DNA of 64,000 bases from Monarcha castaneiventris obscurior (lineage: Eukaryota; Chordata; Aves; Passeriformes; Monarchidae). Below are positions 45,032 through 57,000 of this stretch, piece after piece. Location: assembly GCA_026261815.1 (NCBI GenBank), contig JAMPIT010000894.1, positions 55,170,147 to 55,234,146 of the forward strand, in the 5' to 3' direction. The position numbers and the translations under genes were made by a program. Numbering within the stretch: position 1 is the first letter of the stretch; every line of letters begins with the position of its first letter. The notes under the pieces were generated by a model. That model was given only the letters and a program-made list of their open reading frames with translations, did no database searches and was not told where the DNA came from.

Positions 45032-48000
45032 GTTTGCACAAACAAATGTGGTTTTATCTGCAGAACAAAGCCCTGCAGAAGAGAAGGCTTTGGGGTGACC
45101 TTATTGCAGCCTTCCAGAACCTGAAAGAGAACTTTACAGAAAGAGTGATAAAGTATTGGAATGGTCTACCCGGGGAGGTGGTGGAATCACCATCTCTGGA
45201 CATGTTTAAAAAGAGATTGGATGTGGCACTTGGTGCCATGGTTTAGTTTAGTTGAGGTGTTTGGACATGGGTTGAACTCGATGATCTTGAAGGTCTCTTC
45301 CAACCTGGTGCTTCTGTGATTCTGTGATTCTGAAGGGAGCCCACAAGAGAGCTGGAGAGGAACTTTTTACGAGAGTATGGAGTGTCAGGACAAGGGGAAG
45401 TGGCCTCAAGCTGAAAGAGAGTAGGTTTAGATTGGTTATTAGGAAAAAATTCTCTACTGGGAGGGTGGTGAGGCACAGGCTGCCAAGAGAAGCTGTGAGT
45501 GCTCCATCTCTGGAAGTGTGCAAGGCCAGGTTGGATGGGGCTCTGAGAAAACTGGTCTGGTGGAAGGGGAGGGAGGATTGGATCTTGAAGGTCCCCTCCA
45601 ACCCAAGCCAGTGTATGATAATGTATTGTTGAAATCCAGCCTGCTTTTATGAAAAGCAGTGAAGCAGGTGAAGAGGACTCAGAACCTGTCCTGCTTCCTG
45701 ATAAAGTTTTGTTCATGTTTTTTATTTTATCACTCTTTCTGGAAGAGTATCTGTAGATGAGTCTGTTGTAAATGGGTGAAACTGCTCAAAAATAGGGCAC
45801 AGGACACCAACCCAAGTCCCTGGCTGCTGTCAGGCATCCTTGATTTGCAGTGCTCCCTGTGACCTGCAAAGGGAAAATTCTCAGCCAACCACTCACTTTC
45901 ACAGCCTGATGAGTACCTCAGTGACTTGGCATTTATTAGAGGTGTGTTGCTTTTCTCCAGGCCCCAAGGCACAGCTGAGAGGAGAACAGCAAGGTTTGGG
46001 ATCTCTGAGGCTTGAGGGTTCTGAGAATGCCATGGAAGTGTGTGTGCTGGGAATGCAGTGTGTGCTTTGGCTGTGTGACTCCTCAGAGAGCACCCGTGTG
46101 TGCTCCCTCTGTTCTTCCCCAAAGGCACTCAGAGCAGACACAGAGATTCTCCTTATTGGGAGTGTCTTCTTTAAATGCTGCAGGTTTCCCTGAAGAGAAG
46201 GCAAAAGCATTTCTGTGGAGGCACCATTGTTTCTGCTCAGTGGGTGGTCACAGCAGCTCACTGCACCCTGTACAGGTATGGATGCAGTAGGAATTCAGGA
46301 GCAGGCTGCAGGTGCAGGAAAACGTGGATTGGAAATGTGTGTGCTGTAGCATCTCTTTGTGGTGCTTACTTACAGGTGCTACCCTTTTATTTCTAATCAT
46401 TATTTTCCATGTCTTAACTGAAAGGGAGAAAAAACCATTTCAACATCTCAAAATAATAAACTTACAGAGTTTGGCAAAGACTGATTTTGTAAAAAAAAAA
46501 ATTTGAAGCAGAATAAAACGTTAATACTCATTGCTTTTGTGTTTCCTTGCTGCATATGTGATGTGGTACCAGGAGCCCTAAAGCAGCATTCACTGTGGTT
46601 TCATGGCTTTTTTTAATAAACTCAGAATTCTAGAGAGATTATCTTGTTTTTTCTGTACTTTCCTATGCCCCAGATCTTCCCTCCTCCTTCAAAAAGCAGT
46701 GTGTCTAAACACTTTCAAACACAGTAAGAAAGTCTGGTTCCTCAGTGGACCACCAAACCATGGTCAAGTCTGTAGCAAAATGATTTTTCTTCTCAGTCCT
46801 TTTCATCCCCCAATTCCTACTAGAGGGCTCACTCAGCTGCTGCTGGCTGTATATATTAAGTGCTCTAAAATCTGTAGATGAAAGGTATTGGGTGTCAGAA
46901 GTAATAACTTCTCTGCTTAAAAACAACTCTATTTTTTCCTTTCATGTTGAAGAATGAGCAGCTGAACTCTAATTTTCCTATTCCACAGGAACCTACTGCA
47001 ATATTTGCATGTCACTGCAGGAGAGCACGACTTGAGGCTCAAGGAGAACAGTGAGCAGACACTGCCTGTCAAATCTGTCATTCAGCACCCAAAATTTGAC
47101 CCCAGAAGTCCAATGAACTATGACATTGCCCTTCTGAAGCTGGATGGCACCTTCAACTTCAGTAAGGCCAGAGTTATCTGGGATCTTCTCCATGAGGAAA
47201 AAGTTATTGTTCTTTGCATGCAGAAGAGAAATTGTCAGTATGAGATTAATTTTACAGATTCCACAAAATAACAATACTTCTTTTGGTTAAAAACACCCCA
47301 ACACTTATAAATGAAGCTTTTTGTAATTGTTCTTTCAAATACTTACCAGTAAAATTCGTGTCCATGTGTGGCAGGTTCCTCAGTTTTGCCAGCATGTCTT
47401 CCTCATCCAGGTGAAAAGTTTGAAGCAGGATTTATCTGCACTGCTTGTGGCTGGGGCCGTTTAAAGGAAAGTAAGCCACTCACATTATTATTTTTTTTCT
47501 GAAACTAAGAGCTTGATTTCACAGGCCAGAGGAAGACCAAAAGTAACCATCAAAAGGTCTTAAGAATTGTAATCTCAAAATGGGATCTTTGCTTCTATGC
47601 CTACCAGTGAATTACCTCAAAACGGGTAACCACAAAATCTGGACCTGCATTTCAATTTTGAAACATTTTGGAATTTTTTCAAGTAAAACTGCTTATATAC
47701 AAAAACCTGGATGTTTGCCAAAACAGGCTTGTAACCATAACATGGCTTGGAGCAAGTTCCCAACCAATTTTTGTGGTGTATTGACAATGACATGAAGTTT
47801 ACCTTCCGGCTTCTCTTAGGAACATTTATTTGTGTTTCAGATGGACTGCTCCCTCAGGTCTTGTATGAAGTCAATCTACCAATTCTAAACAGCAGGGAGT
47901 GTTCAAGAGCACTATCAACTTTAAAGAAACCCATCCAAGGTGACACCATAATGTGTGCTGGATTTCCAGATGGAGGAAGAGATGCCTGCCAGGTCAGCTG

Positions 48001-51000
48001 AACTGAGGGCCCTGTGTGCTTAGGAGTGTTTCTCAGAAGCTCTGTGTGCCAAAGTAAATAAATACCCTGTAAACTGGGAGCTTTGGATGTATGAATTCTT
48101 TCAAAAGTTCCCTATGGGGCAATGTACTTAATTACATGATTCCATATTAATTATTGTACGGGTTGTAGGACAGGTTCCCGAGAGCAGTTTTGCAATGTAC
48201 CCCCGTGCAATAATGCTTAGGGCTTTCTAACTTCAGAACACTTGATAAATTAATTACTGTTGGACAGATCCTGAGGACGAAAGCAGAAAGAACTGGATTA
48301 CAGGAAGAAGAGGAAGGAGGATAAAGGTTGTGATTGTTCCTCACTCCTTTTTTATGTGCTCAAACACGTCAGAGATGCACCCATGAGAGAATTAATCTGT
48401 CTCTCCCCCTCCTGACAATCCTGAATAAACATCCTAAAATCGTGTGTATCTTCACAGTTCTTTTAAAAATGACTGTCCCCTGTGATGCAGGTTTTTAGTA
48501 AGGCACAAAAGAGACCTCAATAAACTCTTTAAGGCTTGCTCAGTTGTACAAGCTCTGGCTCCTGGGATTTTGCTTGGCTTTTTTCCAGGGAGACCCCAGA
48601 GGCCCCCTCTTGTGTCGAGGCAAGCATGGTGCCTGGACTCTTGCTGGTGTCATCTCCTGGGGGATGGGATGTGCCCGTGGCTGGAGAAGGAATGAGAAGA
48701 AGAAACATTACAACAGAGGATCCCCAGGAATATTCACAGACCTCAGCGTGGTGCTTTCCTGGATTCAGGAGAACATGAGTGCTGGTAATTAAGTCTCCAA
48801 AGTAATGTGTCCCTCACTTGTGACAGACCTCCTCTCTCAGAACATTTTATTTATCTTTTCTCAGGATACAGCACTTACACGTTTTCCTGTTTCTTGACAA
48901 AGCACTGTAGAATTTCACAGTCCCTTGAAGTGTGGTACCGACTGCCAGTTGTCAAAACCAAATCGAGAGCATTGTAGATGTTTGCTTCTCTTCCACTTTG
49001 CCTCCTACTTGGACTCTTTTAAAAAGAATGGTCCTTTTATGCAGCTAGCCAGTTAGCATGGTTTTAAAATTTATTTTAGGGGGTTTTTTTTAGTGGAAAT
49101 TCACCAGCTGAAAGTTTCAGAGATTCCTTATGCACTTCTTTGAAGTCACTTGTCATTTTTCTTGGCTAAAACATGTTAGATCAGACATTTGACAACATAG
49201 GGACAAGTCACACTCAGAAGTGCTTTTGTTCACTCTTCCCAAAAGGCCGTGAATTCCCTCTGTGCTGGGGAACAGTGTGACCATCAGCCACCACTTCCAA
49301 AGTCATGGAGCTGGAGATAAAAATGGCAGGGGTGAACTTCACTGAGAGTGTTAAGAAACTGAATTGATATTTTCTTCTATTGGGCTATTTTTGTTAAAGG
49401 GTTTTGGAGACTGTGTTAAAACACAGAGAAAAAGTGAGGGAGGGTTGTTTAAGGGGTTTAGTCAATGAGAAGAAAAAAAATTGGGAGGGGAAAACCAAAA
49501 TTTCGCATTAGAAACCATCTTCAACTGGTGAAGGAAACCCCATAATGTGTCAGAGAAAAATGGAAAGGGTTTATCTTCTGAAAAAGTGCTGCTCAGACTG
49601 AGTAGTGGCCTGCCAAAGGATGGTTCATTCTGGTCGTGGCTGCTCCAGAACTGTTTATTCCAACGTCAGCATTGACTGAACTTGCAATTTTGTTTTGATT
49701 CCAAGCCCTGGTTTATTGTAGGCACTGCGTCCCCAAAAAGCAGTGGGATTTACCTCAGTGCCAGCTGTATAAAATTGCCATTTCACATGGACAAAAGTAA
49801 ACTGTGAATATGAAGCTACAGTAATTTATTGTTCTTTTTCTACCCCACTCCCTATCCCTCCTCGATCAGATCTGAAAGTGAAAAGTTCCACAGGTGAGTA
49901 CACTACCTTTCCCCACAGTCTTCTATCTGTGTTAGAGCATAAAAAGTCCCCCCAAATAGTCATTTATATAATTTATAAAGGAAGAAATGTATAAAGGAGC
50001 TTGACTCACTAAAACACTTTTAAATGTATAATTTAAATAGATATGTTTTTCCTCCTGGTTCTGTAAAAAAAAAAAATTACTTTTCTAAGGTTTTATTTAT
50101 GTATTGGTGACTTAATTAAAAGAAAGGAATTTTACTTACGACAGCTACATATATAAGGCCGTATTTTTGTTAAAATACAAATAAAATTAATGGGAAAAAT
50201 GCAGAACAAAACCTCCAGTAATGCATGAAAGCTAGCTAGTGAAGTTAATACTGTATAAAAATGTCTATTCTAAAAAGAAAGTGTGAGGTAAATTAGTAGT
50301 ACTTTCGCACAGTCTGAGGTGACTCTATTTACTTGTCTGTCTACTTCTGAGAATAAAATGCAAAAAAAAAAAAAAAAAGCCCCATGAAACCCAACACCAA
50401 ATGTAACATGTTTTAAGTTTAGATATTTCATTGATTCAGCCGTGTGAATGTTCATCCTCTTCATCTAGGTACAAGTTCATGCAAAGATAATGAGAACAAG
50501 TCTTGTGAACTAACCTTAAAACTCTAATTTTAGTATCCTGGAGTGAGATTTCTCAGATGTTGAATGATGGGCATGCTATCAGCTAGTGTAGACTTGCTTT
50601 GGCCAGGGAGAACTGGGTATTTAAGTGCTGTTTGTGGCTTTTTGAAAGTTTTTACTGGTCTTCCCAGGATGCTGCAGGGGAAATAATCTTATAAATACTT
50701 GACTCCCTAAATTTGTTTGCATATATATAGTTGTTGATAAATGTTGCTTTTACTGGCTTACCTTGCAAGCAGAAGGAAGGGCAAGAGGAGATGATTTTTA
50801 TAAGTTATTGTGTTTCTGCTGACACTTGGCTGGAGAGGAAAGCTCCTGCTTCTTCTATTAAAGTGTTTTTAACAACACACTGTGCAGTTGCAAAAGTCTC
50901 CTGCTGTGACATAACTAAGGGCATTATTGCAAATGGGCTGCCAGGAACACTTTTGTTGTGCTCTGGGATATCCATTTTTCCTGAGAAATTTATTTGTACT

Positions 51001-54000
51001 GAAATCTTCATGTAGCCAAGAGTTTCTTTAAGGTAAAAAACAAGCACTGCCATTTTTACAAAAAAATGACAGCCTATTGGCAGGCCTTCATTCTTGCTCC
51101 CAGATTATGGGGTTTAAAGCTGATTTACCATAATTCCAAATAAAAGAGAGAAGAGAGAAGACACAGGATCAGTCTGCCAGCAGAAACAAAGTACTTTGGC
51201 AAGATGTAAACTTACTCTCTATTTCCCTGCTCTGTTTGTTCAAATTAAAGTCTTTGCTTCTGTTCCCTACCATAATCCCTCCTTAAAATGTGTAATATCA
51301 CAAGTTTTCTAATCCATGAGAGACTTCCAGGGCAGCAATAGTGCATCTTACAGTGCTGGACTTGCATTTATTGAAAGACAAAAGTAATTCCAGCATAATT
51401 TTGCTTCCCACCCCACCTTCAGTCTGACATCACCAATATGTTTCCACTTAGCCAAAGTACAGCTGAGCAATCCTGTCTCACAATATCCTCCTGATGTTTG
51501 AGCTTTATGGTGGAACAGCTGATTGCATATGTGTCAAGCCTGATCCCTTCTATTGGGTTTTAACCCACAGCATTTTGCAGTGTTCAGGATGGCAAACTCT
51601 GCAACAGTGAAGGGGAATTACATTTTCCTGGAGGGCCTGAACAGTTCTATCAAAACCACCAGTAAGTAGAGAAAACACAATCTTCCCCCAGAGAATATTC
51701 CCCATGTGAGTGTAGGTTTTGGGGTGGGGTTTTATTGCATTTTTGTGAATGGGAACTAATTTCTTATTCCAGATTGTGTATATGGACTCTATCTGTGCCA
51801 GAAGGGAATGACATATGGCTTCGTTTCTCCCACTTTGATGTGGAGCCAGAAACGTTCTGTGACTACGATTCTTTATCAGTCTATTCAAAAGATGACAGAC
51901 TCGTGGGTGAGTTGCTGCCCCTTGCTCTTTGAAATAATCATTCAGGTTGGAAAAGACCTCTGAGATCTATAACCTGCCAGAGCACTCTTTATTCTAAGAG
52001 CAAGTGCACCCAGTGAGGATGTGGTGGTTGGTTATGTTTCACTTGCATTTGCTTGATTGATACATTGAGACATAGGATCTGAAATAAAAGAGTGAGAGTG
52101 TGGGAGGAGAAGAGGTTGGAAAATGCCTGGTAGGGAACTGTGTCACATTTCTGGCAACAATGATTTTCAATTTTTAATACTGCGAACCTATTTGAACTAA
52201 TGGATTAATAGGGAAAGTAGAGGGATGAATAGGAAATTTCCTTTTCACCCTAAAATTTTTATAGCTACGTATTAAAAATGGTACATGCAAGTTTTCTCAA
52301 GTAACTAAAGGCCTTAAGCAGTGATTATTCTCTAATACCATGTTTCAGGGAAACTCTGTGGAGGAGATCTTCCATTACCTATTTTGATTGGCTCCAATAG
52401 CATAAAGTTGAAATTTGTTTCTGACGATGAGGATTATGGAACTGGTTTTTCAATTACCTACAAAGCTCTTACTCCAGATATTCTTCCTGGTAAGTCTAAG
52501 CCAAGTAACGTGCCTGCCTACACTCTTGGGTGGTGACCTGAAAAATAGGTCAGGAGAAAATAAATCAGAGGAAGCTCCTGTGGTATTTCTGTGTGGATGA
52601 TGCTTTCATGGAGGGCCTTGAGGGAGGCAGCTGAGGCTAAAACACCTCATGGAGAATTGCTTTTGGCTTTGCTGTGCACAGCAGTTCAACATCCCTAGGG
52701 ATGGGCCCAAGGGTCACCTGCTGAGTCTTAAACTCCTGCTGTTCCTGTTCTGGCAGCATTTGCAGCTGGCTCTTTCCTTTCCATTTTTGTCTTCCTGGAT
52801 TTCCAGATGCCGGCTGTGAGTCCCTAGCTGTCCTTTTTGAAGAAGGAGTGTTAGAGAGTCTGCACTACCCAGAGCACTACAGCAACATGGCAGATTGTCA
52901 GTGGATTATCTGTGCCCCAAAGGACCACGTAGTCAAGGTATAACACGAACCCTCCTCGTGTCTGCAGGATGGAAGTGGCACCACTGAGTTAACAAGAAAT
53001 TATGCAGCTAAGGACAAATGAGATCAAGCAACATGAGCGTGAATAATGCTGCTGGATGCAGTCAAGAGGAATCACTTTCCATCCCAAAAGACAGATAGGT
53101 TTGGATTTGTCCTTTAGGTCATGGTAAAATAGGATTTCCTGGGTTAAGTTTTATCATGACAGATTCTTCTAGAAAATTTAATATTTATGTATCACCTGGG
53201 AGACGTCTGAATGTCACAGAAACCAAACCTTGCAGGAATCACTCAGAACACTAAAGACCCTGTAGATCTTTGAATTTTTTCCATATGAATTTCACAACAA
53301 GGTTCACTCTTCCATTTTTTTATTTGAAGCTTACATACCAGTCTTTTGAAATAGGAGAAAGTGAAGATTGCTCCTGTGACGCTGTGACTGTGTATGAAGA
53401 TGTCAGAAAAGAGGAGGAAATCGGTTTGAATTTTGATTTTTTTATTTTGAGGATGATCTATTTCTTTACTAGCCTTGTTGTCCAGACTAAAATCAAGTTC
53501 TAGAGTATCAGGTGATGTTCTGTGTACTAGATTCAGTACCTTGAAAAATGCTTGCAGGTATTGCTAATTCTTCTCCACCTACAGAGGCAAAGCCACGTTG
53601 AAGAGAACTGTTTTTGAGTGTTTAAATTCTGCGTGAAATGCAGTTCTGAATTAATGTAAATGAAGAAAAGACATAACACAATAATTTGGGTTTATAGTAA
53701 TGATCACACACAAAGCATCCAAGACCTCTCCTTTTCAAACTCCAGTTGTTCACTCCAGTGCATGTAATTTTTGCCACTTGGTTTATAGTGAAAGAGAGGA
53801 AGGCCTATCCCAAAAAGCTGTTTTTAGCATTTGCTTGAAGCTGGTGCTTAGATTAGGGAAAATCAGGTAGCTGGGGTGTTTCACACGTAATGGCAACATG
53901 TGGGTGCTGCAATAGACTTGTGAAATGATGCCAGAGACTCCTTGTTCTGATGAGGTAACTGCTGAACAAGGACAGGCTGTCAGGAATAATAGAACAGTCC

Positions 54001-57000
54001 TTCAGCCTCAGTCTGCTTACCTCTTGGTCATGGTTATTTTTTACTTTCCTGTCTGAGAGCTGGAATATAGAAAATGTTGTGCACCCACTGCTGAAATGGA
54101 GAAGGATTAAAAAGTACCTGTTAATTTGTAGTGAGCCATTGCTTTCTCATTTTTAGCTAAGTCTTGTGGATTTGCCCTGCCAGCACCTGTTCTAAGCTCC
54201 TCTTCTGTGATGCTGGTTGTCTTCCACTCTGATGAAACAGAGACCTCTGGAGGATTCAGCTACAGTCTCCTTTGTTCACGTAACAGGTAATAGAAGAAAC
54301 TTAGGAAAATGACTCCTTAGGGCAGCACAAAGGGCTCTTCAGTGAACTGACTGCCCAGAAATATTTTGCTCTAGGAGAGTCTCATCTAACAAAATGTTTC
54401 AGTGAAAAAAGTGGATTGTGACCCTCTTAAGGCATTAAACAAAGGCCTACTGAATGTGAAGACAAACAATGAATCTATGCAAAACCTGAGAATTTTGTTT
54501 GTGGTGCATTTTAAACAGCACTTTACCAGTGTAACAGCCCAGATCGCTACAATAGAAATCTATTCCTTCTGCAAAAATAAATAAGGTATTAAAAGTGATT
54601 CTATAATACAAATACTACTCAAGACATCCTGCTAACACACTCACCACCCCAATTTTCTAGATTTAGACACTTTGAATTCAACTAACGAAGATTTTGAAAA
54701 TATGGATATTACTGAAGAAGAAATACGGGTTATAACAGGTAAGACAACCTGAGATATACTTACTTCATGAGAACAGAGAGTACCTTTTGGACTATAAATT
54801 CTTCAAAAACACTTAATGGTTCCAGTTGGCCCAGATTTTTTTAGTAAGATAATTTGAGGAAATAAAAAGATGCACAGTGATATTTACATGCTTTGGCTTT
54901 AGCAGAACCTAATTTTTCTTGTCTCCTTCATCTTGCTAAGTCATGTACAGCAGTGCAATAACATTTCAGTTTGTATGTCAGTTTACACCTACTTCCTTTG
55001 GGGAAAACAATTGCAAAGACTACAGGGTAACTGAATACAATAACCAGCATTTTAGAGCTGCCCTTTTTTCCTTTAGTTCTCTATGGAGAATGGGATGAGT
55101 CCCTGTTCATTGTAGGTTTGAGGCTAAAACTTCTGAAGGTAAGTGGTAGCTTTCATCTCGGTGAAGGTCTGTTTTTGCTAAGATCATCTCCTCATGGTGG
55201 CCTAAACACTTGGATCCTATCTAATGAGGGAAGATGGAAGATTTAGCAAAAAAGGGGGAGGTGGAGCTTGAGAAACTGTGGGGTAGCCCTTAACTGGAAC
55301 GTTCTTTACTTCTCCAGATCTTAACCTCTAAATGCTTCTTGGAACATCAGTGCTTTCTGTTTCAGAGGATGTTTGTGGAACGCCTTCAAATGAGCCCAGG
55401 TTCATCTTCAGTAGGATAACTGGAGGTGAAGAAGCTGTACCACACTCATGGCCTTGGCAGGCCAGTGTACAAATTGCAGATGAGCACAACTGTGGAGGAG
55501 CAGTTCTTGCCAAAGAATGGGTTGTCACAGCTGCCCACTGCCTTAATTCCAGGTAAGTACAGTGGGATGAGCCCTTCCCTGGGAATGTCTGTAACTCACG
55601 GTGTGTCCCTGCAGGCTGCTGGTTCCATCTGCCTGGCACAGGTTTGGTTACACCTATTTACAGCTTACACTGCCTCTGGATTCTTCTGCTCCACACACAT
55701 GTGCTAGGAACACATTTTAAGATTCACAGGTTTCAAGAGTGCTGTTCTATCAGCCTGACAATGAACTTTTTTTTCCTTAGGGAAGCATACAGAGACTTAT
55801 GGATGGTGGTAACAGGACTTCATGATCTCACAGAGCAAGAGTACAGACAGGTACCATGTGTTCTGCTTAGTAATGAAATACAAATCAATCTTGCAAAATA
55901 GTTTTTGATGTAAATGCAACTCCCAAATTGTCCATATGCAGCAATCTAACAGCCTGCACACTGATCCTAATCTACATTTGCACAACAGCTTTTGTGTGAC
56001 TATCAACACACTGTGCCTTCACCGAGCTCTAAAGCTCAGTATCCTGGAGGATGTGGGAGTGGGAAGTGTATTGTCTCTGTATTCACTGGTGACTGTCACC
56101 AAGACAGAAATAATTGGGGCACAAGTTGCCACTTTGCTCACACTGGATAAATGTTTTTCCAAGACTCTCTTCCTACCCCTGCTGGATGGAGTTTTCTGCA
56201 TGTTCCCTGTTCCATGTCACAGATGCATAATCTTGACTCATTAATATCAGAAAGCTGGTGGTTTCTGGAGCTGCTTTTAAGTGTGTTTTCCCCTTAAGGC
56301 ATCTTGGGTATTTACAAAACTAAATTACTCATTACTTACAGCCTCACATTCCCAAGTCATTCAGAAAATGTCGATGTCTTTGTTTCCCTAGAAAAGGTCA
56401 GTCAAGCAGTGTATTATACACCCAAGTTTTAATGAGACCACTCTGGACTCTGACACTGCCCTACTGCAGCTGGCTGAGCCCTTGGAATTCAACCCCTCGG
56501 TGCCCCCAGTGTGCCTCCCTGACAAGGAGGAGGTGCTGCAGCCCTCGAGGATGTGTGTGGTCACAGGGTGGGGTGCACGTGAAGCAGGTATGCAGTGTTT
56601 GCTGGTTGGCCATGTTGTAGCTGTGTTTTAAATACCACATTCTGTGTTGGAACCATCCTTCTGTCTATACATTAGTTTCTGGAAAACAGACGTGTTAAAA
56701 AGTTTTCACTTGTGTAAGCTCAGCTGGACATGAAGGGACACGGGTGGGAGAAATCAGATAATTTAGATTGAGACCATTTGAAAAGGAGAGGAGTAAATCT
56801 TCCTTCTGGAACCATTAATTCATGCCTCTATTGGATGATGTGTTTTAATTCAAGACAGAGAAAAGGGGAAAAAACTGCAGCAGCTGGAAGTCCCCATCCT
56901 GGCACTTGACACATGTCAGAGCTATTACATAAACCTTCCCAATAAAGTGACCCAGAGGATGATCTGTGCCGGATTCCCTCTGGAAGAAGGCAAGGACTCA

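Noticed and set aside
45243..45716. 157-codon minus-strand ORF
   Set aside because: Lies wholly in CR1-derived sequence.
54402..54584. Possible extra OVCH2 exon after an acceptor at 54401
   Set aside because: Open for 60 codons but with no CUB or other homology and no convincing donor. Kept only as an alternative in the junction finding.
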